From UBA7328 sp036479115 (GTDB taxonomy: Bacteria; Bacteroidota; Bacteroidia; Chitinophagales; Saprospiraceae): DNA of 17,957 nt. How positions within the stretch are numbered: the stretch's first letter is position 1; every line of letters starts with the position of its first letter. The stretch spans positions 1 through 17,957 of the forward strand of contig JAZGFD010000348.1 of the NCBI GenBank assembly GCA_036479115.1. The letters are read 5' to 3'. The translations under genes were made by a program, and so were the position numbers. Below, piece after piece: positions 7,357-15,333 of the stretch. The notes under the pieces are model-generated. The model saw only the letters and a list, made by a program, of their open reading frames with translations. It had not been told where the DNA came from and ran no database searches.

Positions 7357-9762
7357 TTACCTTATTCCTAAAGCATAAGAAATTACCTCAGAGGCATACT
7401 CTACGTATATGAATTCCATGCCTTTTAAATACTCTTCTGGTATTTGTTTTACGTTTTTTTCATTCTCCGCACAAAGAATAATCTTTTTTATGCCTGCCCT
7501 TTTAGCAGCGAGCATCTTTTCTTTGATTCCACCTACTGGGAGTACTCTTCCCCTTAGCGTAATTTCACCTGTCATTGCTATGGCATCTTTTACTTTCTTT
7601 CCTGTAAAAGCAGAAGTCAAAGCTGTTAACATGGTAATCCCTGCACTAGGGCCATCTTTAGGTATAGCTCCTTGGGGTACGTGGATATGTACATCCTTAG
7701 TGCTTAAAATTTCACCATCTATTCCTAAAGATTCATGATTGGCTTTAATATAGCTGAGTGCAGTAGTAGCTGATTCTTTCATAACATCACCCAGATTTCC
7801 CGTAAGGGTAAGTTTTCCTTTTCCTTTACTCAGACTGGTCTCGACAAAAAGTATATCTCCTCCCACTCTTGTCCATGCTAAGCCTACACATACACCAGAC
7901 ATCCTATATTTTGTATATTTCTCTTTTGAAAACTTTGTAGGCCCTAATATATCCTCAAGATGTTCTGGTTTAACATTTTTATTGTACTCCAATTCCATAG
8001 CTACATTTTTAGCTATTGACCTCATGACTGATCCAATTTCTCTATTAAGAGATCTTACCCCTGACTCACGAGTATAGTTTTCTATTAGAGATTTTATTGT
8101 CGATTTAGAAATACCTATATGACTGGCCTTAAGGCCATGATTTTTTCGTTGGTCAGGCACCAGATGCTTTGACGCAATATTGATTTTTTCTTCAGTAGAG
8201 TATCCACTCATTTCGATGATCTCCATCCTGTCCAGAAGTGCTGGCTGAATAGAACCAAGGCTATTAGCGGTGGCGATAAAAAGGATCTTAGATAGGTCAT
8301 ATTCCATCTCAAGATAGTTATCGTAGAAAGTGCTATTTTGTTCTGGGTCTAACACTTCTAACAAAGCCGAAGAAGGGTCACCCCTAAAATCTTTGCCCAA
8401 TTTGTCTATTTCGTCTAGGATAAACACGGGGTTAGACGTCTTTGCTTTTTTTAATGATTTTAAAATCCTCCCTGGCATGGCACCTATATAGGTTTTTCTG
8501 TGCCCTCTTATCTCACTCTCATCATGTAAGCCGCCTAATGACATCCTTGCAAACTTTCTATTTAGTGCCTCGGCAATAGATTTTCCTAATGATGTTTTGC
8601 CCACTCCCGGAGGGCCTACAAGGCAGATTATTGGAGATTTCATGTCTCCTTTTAACTTTAATACAGCCAGGTGCTCTATTATTCTATCTTTTACATCATC
8701 TAGCCCTGTATGTTCATTATCTAAGGTTTTTCTTACCTTTTTGAGATCAAAATTATCCTTGGAGAAAGTCTCCCAAGGTAGGTCAAGCATTAATTCTAGA
8801 TAATTCAAAGTCACGGAATACTCAGCTACTTGAGGGTTTATCCTTTTTACTTTATTGAGTTCTTTAAGAAACTGTTGGTTGGCAGTATCTGGCCATTTCA
8901 TTTTCTTGCCCTTAGCTTCCAGTAAGTTAATTTCCTCTGTTTGAGGGTTTTGTCCTAACTCATCTTGAATGGTCTTAAGCTGTTGGTTGAGGAAGTAGTC
9001 TTTTTGTTGTTTTTCTATATCCGTCCTTACCCGATTTTCTATTTTTGTCCTTAATTCTAGAAGTTGTAATTCAGAGTTGAGTTGAACCATCACTATTTCA
9101 GCCCGTTTATATACATCTACTTCTTCTAGTAAAGCTTGTTTTTTTATTTTGTCAAGATTCAGGTTTGAGCTAATAAAATTAAGTAAGTAAGACGTGTTAT
9201 CAATATTATCAATCATAGCCACAGCTTCAGAAGGAATTTGAGGAGATAGCTCAATAATTTTTCTAGAAGTGTCTTTTACAGAAGACATCAAAGCTTCAAA
9301 CTCCAAACTTTCAGATTTGACATCTGGTATAATACTGATTTTTCCTTCGAGATATGGCTCCTCCATGGTCAAACCATCAAGTCTAAACCTATTATTACCG
9401 TGTAAAATAGCTGTAGTGCTACCATCAGGCATTTTGAGCATTTTTACAATACGCGCCACGCTACCTATTTCAAAAAGATCTTCACCACTAGGGTCTTCAT
9501 TAGTAGTATCTTTTTGAGATGATACAGCTATAAGTTTGTGGTCTTTAAAAGCCTTATTTACTGCTGTTATGGACTTGTTCCTGCCTATAGTTATGGGTAT
9601 AACGACCCCAGGAAATAACACTGTATTTTTTAATGCCAATACCGGGAGTACACTTGGATAATCCTTCGCTTCTCTCTCTTTTTCTTCTTCGAGTGGCATC
9701 ATTGCGCCAAACTCAATATTCTCATTAATCAATTCTGAAAGCTCTTGGAAAAAATGACTCAT
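7357..9762 (-). CDS. lon: ATP-dependent Lon protease (LonA)
   Basis: A cytoplasmic AAA+ serine protease that degrades misfolded and short-lived regulatory proteins. Domains in order: the N-terminal substrate-binding LON domain (about 38-235, starting at VLPVLALKNTVLFPG), a helical linker, and the AAA+ module with Walker A GPPGVGKT (383-390, K389) and Walker B FILDEIDKLG. The C-terminal protease domain carries catalytic S706 in DGPSAG and K749 in GGIKEKMLAA. At 801 aa it is a full-length LonA with no damage seen. The ATG at 9762 precedes a normal N-terminus. It is probably monocistronic: spacers of 117 bp upstream and 263 bp downstream separate it from genes on the same strand. Confidence 0.97.
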   Translation of the reverse strand: MSHFFQELSELINENIEFGAMMPLEEEKEREAKDYPSVLPVLALKNTVLFPGVVIPITIGRNKSITAVNKAFKDHKLIAVSSQKDTTNEDPSGEDLFEIGSVARIVKMLKMPDGSTTAILHGNNRFRLDGLTMEEPYLEGKISIIPDVKSESLEFEALMSSVKDTSRKIIELSPQIPSEAVAMIDNIDNTSYLLNFISSNLNLDKIKKQALLEEVDVYKRAEIVMVQLNSELQLLELRTKIENRVRTDIEKQQKDYFLNQQLKTIQDELGQNPQTEEINLLEAKGKKMKWPDTANQQFLKELNKVKRINPQVAEYSVTLNYLELMLDLPWETFSKDNFDLKKVRKTLDNEHTGLDDVKDRIIEHLAVLKLKGDMKSPIICLVGPPGVGKTSLGKSIAEALNRKFARMSLGGLHDESEIRGHRKTYIGAMPGRILKSLKKAKTSNPVFILDEIDKLGKDFRGDPSSALLEVLDPEQNSTFYDNYLEMEYDLSKILFIATANSLGSIQPALLDRMEIIEMSGYSTEEKINIASKHLVPDQRKNHGLKASHIGISKSTIKSLIENYTRESGVRSLNREIGSVMRSIAKNVAMELEYNKNVKPEHLEDILGPTKFSKEKYTKYRMSGVCVGLAWTRVGGDILFVETSLSKGKGKLTLTGNLGDVMKESATTALSYIKANHESLGIDGEILSTKDVHIHVPQGAIPKDGPSAGITMLTALTSAFTGKKVKDAIAMTGEITLRGRVLPVGGIKEKMLAAKRAGIKKIILCAENEKNVKQIPEEYLKGMEFIYVEYASEVISYALGIR

Positions 9763-9806
9763 TCTGTATATATTGTTAGTAAATAACTCTTCAATTTTTA
9801 TTCCAC

Positions 9807-9814
9807 TAAAGATA
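9807..9814 (-). promoter_or_regulatory. Possible -7 promoter box of lon
   Basis: The minus strand reads TATCTTTA, one mismatch from TAnnTTTG, 44 bases upstream of the lon ATG. A convincing -33 element is not seen. I found no HrcA-type CIRCE operator here. Confidence 0.3.
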
Positions 9815-9879
9815 TAACAATAAAAACTGCGAACTTGACATGTTAACTCTCAATAAAAGGAGGATTTAGCGACATAATG

Positions 9880-10644
9880 TCATTTTGACAGCTGCAATAC
9901 CATTGATCGCATCAGTTCTCTTGATTTAGGGTCAAACCAAATCTTGAGTTTTTCTTTGTCAGATACTTCCTCAATGTCTTTCAGTTCTTTGATTAATTGA
10001 GCGCGCATATTGGCTTTTGAATTTTGTAAGATTTTATCGGATTTTAATAGCCAGATATCCATTTTTCTCTTTGCGTGACACAACACTTCTTTAATATTAC
10101 AGACCTCATTGATCAATCCAATTTTTAGTGCATTAGAAGGAGAATGTAAGGAACCATCCATTAAGCAATGATATGCAGCATTTTTTCCAATCCAAAATTG
10201 GTATAAAAGAAATATATTCTCGGGTACAGCGATGCCCACACTTGTCTCATTAAGGCCTATTATATACTTGTCGTCATCCGCCATTATTCTATAGTCACAT
10301 GTGGCAGCTATGACGCATCCTCCTGCTGGACTATGACCATTAATTGCTGATATAAGAGGTTTTTTGAAATGAATAAGACTATTTAGCATCTCGTCCCATT
10401 TATACCAGAAATGCCCAATGGTTCTTTCATCATGATAGTACAATTCTTTGAGATCCAAACCCACAGAAAAATACCCTGGTGTATTACCTGTTATTATCAG
10501 TCCTCTTTTACTTCCATCATTCTCTATTCTTCTTAATTCGGTTGTGATCTCACCGCACAGGTCTGCATTGATAGGATTGGCATTCCCTCTGTTTAAATAA
10601 AGGATTTCATAGTTTTTATACGATTCTATTTTGACAAGAGACAT
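9880..10644 (-). CDS. Crotonase-family protein, probable delta3-delta2-enoyl-CoA isomerase
   Basis: A crotonase-fold acyl-CoA enzyme. Seen: oxyanion-hole segment GYFSVGLDLKEL (residues 57-68), the second oxyanion segment AINGHSPAGGC (100-110, G108), then CDYRIMADDDKYIIGLNET. The PAGGC...CDYRI...GLNE pattern resembles mitochondrial enoyl-CoA delta isomerase 1, whose single catalytic Glu sits in the GLNE motif (here E133). Classical hydratases use two Glu, and the first position here (near residue 113) is not Glu. This favours isomerisation of 3-enoyl-CoA to 2-trans-enoyl-CoA during oxidation of unsaturated fatty acids. At 254 aa it is family length, with no fused dehydrogenase. It stands alone: the lon start is 117 bp away and a 714-bp spacer lies upstream. 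The exact reaction is inferred; the fold is certain. Confidence 0.85.
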   Translation of the reverse strand: MSLVKIESYKNYEILYLNRGNANPINADLCGEITTELRRIENDGSKRGLIITGNTPGYFSVGLDLKELYYHDERTIGHFWYKWDEMLNSLIHFKKPLISAINGHSPAGGCVIAATCDYRIMADDDKYIIGLNETSVGIAVPENIFLLYQFWIGKNAAYHCLMDGSLHSPSNALKIGLINEVCNIKEVLCHAKRKMDIWLLKSDKILQNSKANMRAQLIKELKDIEEVSDKEKLKIWFDPKSRELMRSMVLQLSK

Positions 10645-10717
10645 ATTGTGACGTTTTTTATTTCTTAATTGCTCATCCTAATTAGAATCTGGACGGAAAC
10701 TTATTAAAAGCAATTCA

Positions 10718-10734
10718 TTTTGTCAAAGACAAAA
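10718..10734. other. Perfect inverted repeat, 7-bp stem, upstream of the crotonase gene
   Basis: TTTTGTC and GACAAAA flank an AAA loop, about 75 bp upstream of the crotonase ATG. It could be an operator for that gene. The known FadR and PsrA sites of proteobacteria do not apply to this phylum. Confidence 0.45.
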
Positions 10735-10858
10735 GTTCTTCTTCCGTAACTACTGAGAATATAAGCAACCTATGTTTTAAAATGTGGATACATCATTCTC
10801 TGAAAGCCAAAAATAACTACACATATTAAACTTTATTCATCTCAATTAAAATCAATCA

Positions 10859-10878
10859 CTACTCTTTTCTAAGAGTAG
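10859..10878. other. Perfect inverted repeat, 8-bp stem
   Basis: CTACTCTT and AAGAGTAG flank a TTCT loop: the longest perfect stem found in the window. No T-run follows on either strand. The minus strand reads GAGTAGTGATTGATTTT, which loosely resembles the flank of the motif at 6673. Confidence 0.5.
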
Positions 10879-10973
10879 AACAAAGCATATTAAATCTAGG
10901 TAATTACTCAGGTGCTAATGCTATAGCGGGAAAAGAACTTTTTTTACCCAAAATTGATACCACATGAGTATTT

Positions 10974-10990
10974 CAAATTTAGAAAATTTG
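10974..10990. other. Perfect inverted repeat, 7-bp AT-rich stem
   Basis: CAAATTT and AAATTTG flank an AGA loop, directly after the plus-strand copy of the CACATGAGTA motif. The low GC content makes a chance origin possible. Confidence 0.4.
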
Positions 10991-11291
10991 ATAAAGCCTT
11001 TTGTTACAGACAAAGTAATTACAGACTAAATAAAAATAAGGGTTTTTAAGGATTGTTGCTTATCTTTTAGAAAGAAATTCTTTGCATCCATTTGGAACGC
11101 AATTATCTAATTTTGACGATATCTATTCAACTGCAACTTGGTTTGATTTCGATAAAGCCAAATCCCAAAGTGGGAATCTGTTATTAAGCAACTTCGGCAT
11201 ATTTCTTGGTAAATATCTAAAGCAGATGACAATATTGAATAAAGACGAACAAAAAACATCTCAAAAAATAACTATATCACGCTCCTCTAAC

Positions 11292-11315
11292 AACACCTAA
11301 CTAAATACCGGTGTT
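11292..11315 (-). terminator. Possible stem-loop at the end of the barrel/cytochrome unit
   Basis: AACACC and GGTGTT form a 6-bp stem with a 12-base loop, about 45 bp past the cytochrome stop. An alternative pairing AACTAA/TTAGTT (11299-11304 with 11314-11319) would exclude it. There is no T-run, so termination is only a possibility. Confidence 0.25.
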
Positions 11316-11358
11316 AGTTTGAGGTATAAAATGATGCTATCTGAGCAGAAACAGCCAA

Positions 11359-12375
11359 TCAAATATTAGCTCTCTTTTCAATATACGCCCTTAAATCTGC
11401 CAACATCTGATCCGTCATTTTTTCTTGAGTATATAGAGGCATATATGATTTTTTCCAATATTTAGTATATGTCCCATATCTTATAACTTGATAGATCGAT
11501 TGGCGATCATAGGTAGCTATCTTTTTATTAAGATAATTAAAACTCATGTCATTATCATCTAAATTAAGATAGGAATACTTTTTTCTATAATGGCAATGTA
11601 AGCAACTGCTATTATAAACTTTTTGCCCATTATCAGGATCTCCTTTTAGACCCGTTCCTACTTTTCTATCCGAAGGAGGTTTTACAAAGGTTGCAGGAGA
11701 ATAAGAGAGATATTTTGAGTGTAGAATAGCACTAGCATTGTCCCAAGATAATGAATCTTCTATTGCACTTGAGATGTATTTAATCTCACTTTTTGTAAGA
11801 TTAAGGTCTGACATTTTAAGTTGTATTTCCCACAAGTAAGCCACTATAGATTCCATTTCCCATTCTTTAAGTTTGCGCCCTTGTGCACATTCTAATGCAC
11901 AGAGATTTACTGATTCTCTTAGGTTTTCATTGGCAGAATCTACTAGTGCACCATATTTTTCAACATAGTATCCATTATAGAAATATTCTCTATTGGCGGC
12001 ACCGTAAAGCGGTGATCCTTGAAGTAAAGGAATTCCTCGAGCAGATACATAATCTAATCTTGCTTGTGGGTCGGTTACTGTGAGATCTGGATCTTCTCGT
12101 TCTATATTATGGCAAGATGTGCATACAAAATGTTTGCTTTGTCTTTTTGCCTTTGGTTGTCCTTGTATTTCCGAAAACCCTTGTGTAATAATGTTATAAC
12201 CAGTCTCTGCACTCACATTTGCAATAGACATATTAGGTTTTGCATGGCCGGCATCATCGCCTAACATCTCTAACACATCCCAAATTTTAGTATCTGGAGC
12301 AATAGTTAGGTTTTCTTCTTCTACACTAAAAGTCCCGACTAGTGCAGCAAATATTACAAATATTAAATACTTCAT
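11359..12375 (-). CDS. Periplasmic dihaem c-type cytochrome
   Basis: Seen: an N-terminal hydrophobic signal (MKYLIFVIFAALVGTFS), then two haem-c attachment sites, CTSCH (C85, C88, H89) and CLHCH (C258, C261, H262). Class I cytochromes bind haem through these and use a downstream Met as sixth ligand; M312 in YMPLYT is a good candidate for the second haem, M174 for the first. The N-terminal half has a DPQARLDYVSARGIPLLQGSP-like segment and a C159-x3-C163 pair that are not haem sites. This half resembles cytochromes often found beside DUF5777 proteins in Bacteroidota (recalled, not searched). The ATG lies 4 bp after the stop of the barrel gene, so the two are probably co-transcribed and coupled. 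Role inferred: electron transfer in the periplasm; redox partner unknown. Confidence 0.88.
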   Translation of the reverse strand: MKYLIFVIFAALVGTFSVEEENLTIAPDTKIWDVLEMLGDDAGHAKPNMSIANVSAETGYNIITQGFSEIQGQPKAKRQSKHFVCTSCHNIEREDPDLTVTDPQARLDYVSARGIPLLQGSPLYGAANREYFYNGYYVEKYGALVDSANENLRESVNLCALECAQGRKLKEWEMESIVAYLWEIQLKMSDLNLTKSEIKYISSAIEDSLSWDNASAILHSKYLSYSPATFVKPPSDRKVGTGLKGDPDNGQKVYNSSCLHCHYRKKYSYLNLDDNDMSFNYLNKKIATYDRQSIYQVIRYGTYTKYWKKSYMPLYTQEKMTDQMLADLRAYIEKRANI

Positions 12376-12379
12376 TTTC

Positions 12380-13336
12380 TTATAAACTAAATAATCTAGA
12401 AATAGTAAACCCTAATCGAAATTGCCCGTCTCCCCAGTTTGATTTTGTATATGGTATAAAATCGGTCTCAGATAAGCCTGTAGAATTGGTGAGGTTGAGC
12501 TGAAAGACATGACCTCCACTGGTGTCAAATTCAAACCCGATCCCTAACATCGGATAAAAACCTCTATCACTGGTGCGAAAATCAGAATCAATAGGCATAT
12601 TGGTATCTATTATTATTCCTAATGCTTTTGAAACATTCCAACGCATCGAAACACCAACACTGGGCAAGTCATTTTGATCATCAAAATCGACTATATTTCT
12701 AAAAGTCCATGCTCCATTCAACTGAAGAGAGAATGCATCAGAGAATTTTCTAGCTATATGAAAACCTAGATGATAAGCAAATCTATGCGAGCCAATTTCA
12801 AAAAAATTAAGTGCTTCGGGAGAATTACTGCGTGGCATTGTAGAATAGGCATTAATGCCTACTACTGTAAGACTAAAGGGTAAATTGCCATGAACCTCTT
12901 GATTCATCACTCTTACCTTAAGTATGGTGTTTACAAGTTGTTTTAATGGGCCTGATCCTTTGGCTCTATTTATCCCGACCATGATATTATCGGTAACACC
13001 ATATTCAAACCCTATGCTCACATCTGATGCATTTTCTAAACCATAAAAAGTGGGCCATCCCCCTGCACTACCGGCTATATCACCAAAGCGATGGGCTATT
13101 CTGAAATCTAATTTACGCTTGGGTAATGTCTCCACAGAGTGAGAATTAATAATTCTTGTGTGGCGGAATGTTTGGATTACTTTTTCATCTTCTTTTATTT
13201 TTTTTTCCATTCCTTCTTTAACCATTCCTTTTTCTTCCTGTCCTTGGGCTATACCTACAAAGAATAAAAAAGACGTGATAAATAAAACTCTAACCAATAA
13301 TTGAAATGGTGATTTAGTAAAAATGAGTATTGTCAT
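12380..13336 (-). CDS. DUF5777-family outer-membrane beta-barrel protein
   Basis: Seen: a signal peptide (hydrophobic core RVLFITSFLFFVGIAQGQ), a short charged segment, then a beta-strand-rich body. The segment LDFRIAHRFGDIAGSAGGW and the following GLENASDVSIGFEYGVTDN are typical of DUF5777 proteins. Alternating hydrophobic residues and a terminal aromatic/hydrophobic strand (RLGFTISRLFSL) fit an outer-membrane barrel. The start is placed at the ATG at 13336 (318 aa); an in-frame TTG at 13345 would add three residues before the signal peptide and is less likely. It is the first gene of a two-gene unit with the dihaem cytochrome. The family's function is unknown. Inference: the pair may link outer-membrane transport or scaffolding to periplasmic redox chemistry. 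Confidence 0.82.
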   Translation of the reverse strand: MTILIFTKSPFQLLVRVLFITSFLFFVGIAQGQEEKGMVKEGMEKKIKEDEKVIQTFRHTRIINSHSVETLPKRKLDFRIAHRFGDIAGSAGGWPTFYGLENASDVSIGFEYGVTDNIMVGINRAKGSGPLKQLVNTILKVRVMNQEVHGNLPFSLTVVGINAYSTMPRSNSPEALNFFEIGSHRFAYHLGFHIARKFSDAFSLQLNGAWTFRNIVDFDDQNDLPSVGVSMRWNVSKALGIIIDTNMPIDSDFRTSDRGFYPMLGIGFEFDTSGGHVFQLNLTNSTGLSETDFIPYTKSNWGDGQFRLGFTISRLFSL

Positions 13337-13365
13337 AATTTTCAATTGTAATGTAGTTGTGTGAG

Positions 13366-13373
13366 TAAATGTA
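13366..13373 (-). promoter_or_regulatory. Possible -7 promoter box of the barrel/cytochrome unit
   Basis: TACATTTA on the minus strand is one mismatch from TAnnTTTG, 29 bases upstream of the ATG at 13336. No strong -33 element is seen. The direct repeat at 13389-13414 covers the region where it would lie. Confidence 0.3.
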
Positions 13374-13388
13374 GAATAAAAAGATGTG

Positions 13389-13414
13389 AACTTACTATTA
13401 TCTAACTTACTATT
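13389..13414. repeat. 11-bp direct repeat upstream of the barrel/cytochrome unit
   Basis: AACTTACTATT occurs twice, at 13389-13399 and 13404-13414, separated by ATCT (15-bp period). It begins 52 bp upstream of the barrel ATG and just upstream of a possible -7 box. Tandem 11-mers at this location suit binding of a dimeric regulator in head-to-tail arrangement; that is inference. Confidence 0.7.
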
Positions 13415-13499
13415 GTCGTAAATACTACGGTTGATATAGTTGGGGTAAACAATTGTTAATTTTGCTAAACCTTCACAACCAAATCATGGACATATAACC

Positions 13500-13518
13500 A
13501 ACATCAAATCAGGATGTT
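13500..13518 (-). terminator. Possible stem-loop after uvrC
   Basis: AACATC and GATGTT form a 6-bp stem with a 7-base loop, 12 bases past the uvrC stop. No T-run follows on the minus strand, so it may only protect the 3' end or be fortuitous. Confidence 0.3.
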
Positions 13519-13530
13519 AAGAATTAGCAA

Positions 13531-15333
13531 TTAATTTATTTCTAAAAATTTTTTTACCAGAAAGGCTTTTTTATTCCCAATTTCATCAGCTATATTTTCA
13601 GTGCTTTCATCCCTAATTCTTTTGATACTTCCAAATTTTTTAAGCAATTGATGTGCTGTTTTTTCTCCTATGCCATTGATTTCAGTGAGTGCTGTATTGA
13701 ATGCACCTTTACTTCTTTGATCTCTGTGAAAATTAATAGCAAATCGGTGGGCTTCATTTCGCAGTTGTTGTATAAGCTTCAGAGATTCTGATCTTTTATC
13801 AATGTATAGCGGAATAGAGTCATAAGCCATGTATATCCCTTCTAGTTTTTTGGCAATTCCTATTACTATTATTTTTTTAGAAAGATTGAGTTTTTCTATG
13901 CTTTTCATTGCAGAACTGAGTTGGCCTTTACCTCCATCTATGACTACTAGCTGAGGCAGCGATTTTTCTTCGTCTAGAAGCCTCTTATACCGCCTATATA
14001 CTACCTCCTCCATTGATGCGAAATCATCAGAGCCTTCTACAGTTTTAATGTTAAATTTTCTATAGTCTTTTTTACTTGGGCGCGCATTTTTAAATACCAC
14101 ACAGCTTGCTACAGGATGTGTTCCTTGTATGTTAGAATTGTCAAAACACTCAATGTGCAACGGCATTACATCCATTTGCAAGTCAGCTTTTAATGTAGAT
14201 AAAATGCGCTCCGCCGGAGTTTGTTTTTTAATTTTTGAAATTTTTTCCTTGCGTTGTTGCATCATGTGGTAAAACACATTTTTAGCAGAAAGCTCTATAA
14301 GCTGTTTTTTATCACCACGTTGGGGTATGGTTATGGTAATATCTTCAGGGTATTCTATTTGAAATGGAATAATAATCTCAGGAGCTATACTGTTATATTT
14401 TTCTCTGAAGTGAGTAATGGCATATCTCAACACGTCAGACTCTTCTTGATTGAGATTCATGACCAATTCTATGGTGTCAGAATGAATTAAAAGGCCATTT
14501 ACAATTTTGAGATAATTCACATATGCCAGTTGGTCTTCTTCAATACTTATTGAAAAAACGTCAACATCTTTTATAATATGGCTTACCACTGAGGATTTGG
14601 ATTGGTATACATCCAAAAGCTCTAATCTTTCTTTTATTACTGATGCTTGTTCAAAATTAAGGGCTTCAGCATATTCAGCCATCTTTGTTTTGAGGTAGTC
14701 TTTTACAGGCTTGAGGTTTCCTTTAAGGATATGTTTGATTTGATCTATATTGTTATCGTAATCTTCTTCGGTTTGCATATTTTCACAGGGTGCAAGACAG
14801 TTTTTAATATGATATTCTAAACATACTTTGAATTTTCCTGAGTTGACATTTTTTTCAGAAAGAAGAAATGAGCATGTCCGTAATGGAAAGAGACTTTTTA
14901 TCACTTCAAATATTTGGTTTTGTTTCCATTTGGAAGTATATGGACCAAAGTAGGTAGATCCGTCTTTTATTAATTTTCGTGTAAAGAAGACTCTAGGAAA
15001 TCTTTCGTTTTTAACCACCATGTAGGTGAATGATTTACCATCTTTGAGGTTGATATTATAACGCGGCTGGTGTTTTTTTATTAAAGTATTTTCCAAGATT
15101 AGAGCATCTTGTTCAGTATCAACTATAGTGTACTCGATACGATCAGCATTTTTAATCATCACATTTGTCTTGTAAGACTTGTGTTTTTTATTGCCAAAGT
15201 AGGAGGCTATTCTATTTTTTAAATTTTTTGCTTTTCCTACATAGATGATACGATGATTGGCATCAATATATTTATATACCCCAGGTTCTCGTGGGAGAGA
15301 GGGTAGTAATTTTTTATAATCTTCTGTTGTCAA
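13531..15333 (-). CDS. uvrC: Excinuclease ABC subunit C (UvrC)
   Basis: The dual-incision nuclease of nucleotide excision repair; it binds UvrB at the lesion and cuts on both sides. Domains in order: N-terminal GIY-YIG nuclease (about 13-92; GVY 18-20, YVG 31-33, E81) for the 3' cut; four cysteines C154, C171, C179, C183 in the pattern that holds an Fe-S cluster in UvrC; UVR/UvrB-binding segment (about 210-240); RNase H-like nuclease for the 5' cut with D398 (IECFDNSN) and D466 (VVIDGGKGQ); and tandem helix-hairpin-helix (INGIGEKTAHQLLKKFGS) at the C-terminus. Its 600 aa is full length. The only plausible start is TTG at 15333, since no Met precedes the nuclease core. This TTG directly follows the TAA of the upstream protease gene, which suggests translational coupling. 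Confidence 0.95.
   Translation of the reverse strand: MTTEDYKKLLPSLPREPGVYKYIDANHRIIYVGKAKNLKNRIASYFGNKKHKSYKTNVMIKNADRIEYTIVDTEQDALILENTLIKKHQPRYNINLKDGKSFTYMVVKNERFPRVFFTRKLIKDGSTYFGPYTSKWKQNQIFEVIKSLFPLRTCSFLLSEKNVNSGKFKVCLEYHIKNCLAPCENMQTEEDYDNNIDQIKHILKGNLKPVKDYLKTKMAEYAEALNFEQASVIKERLELLDVYQSKSSVVSHIIKDVDVFSISIEEDQLAYVNYLKIVNGLLIHSDTIELVMNLNQEESDVLRYAITHFREKYNSIAPEIIIPFQIEYPEDITITIPQRGDKKQLIELSAKNVFYHMMQQRKEKISKIKKQTPAERILSTLKADLQMDVMPLHIECFDNSNIQGTHPVASCVVFKNARPSKKDYRKFNIKTVEGSDDFASMEEVVYRRYKRLLDEEKSLPQLVVIDGGKGQLSSAMKSIEKLNLSKKIIVIGIAKKLEGIYMAYDSIPLYIDKRSESLKLIQQLRNEAHRFAINFHRDQRSKGAFNTALTEINGIGEKTAHQLLKKFGSIKRIRDESTENIADEIGNKKAFLVKKFLEIN

Larger units (their letters stand above)
10645..11358. 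other. 714-bp spacer with several inverted repeats and no convincing gene
   Basis: The largest spacer in the window. A plus-strand frame at 11082-11300 (TTG-led, 72 codons) is not recognisable. It contains perfect hairpins at 10718-10734, 10859-10878 and 10974-10990, two inverted copies of the CACCTGAGTA-like motif (about 10904-10915 minus, 10968-10978 plus), and a low-stem hairpin at 11292-11315. It may hold an unannotated RNA or a decayed element. Confidence 0.6.

Noticed and set aside
11082..11300. 72-codon plus-strand frame with TTG start
   Set aside because: No recognisable domain and a weak start. It looks mildly protein-like (FDFDKAKSQSG) but cannot be supported as a gene; comparative data could change this.
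13337..13345. TTG start three codons upstream of the barrel gene's ATG
   Set aside because: ATG is the stronger start and gives a normal signal peptide.
13448..13457. Palindrome AACAATTGTT upstream of the barrel gene
   Set aside because: A 10-bp AT-rich palindrome is common by chance, and it is far from the start and lacks a partner site.
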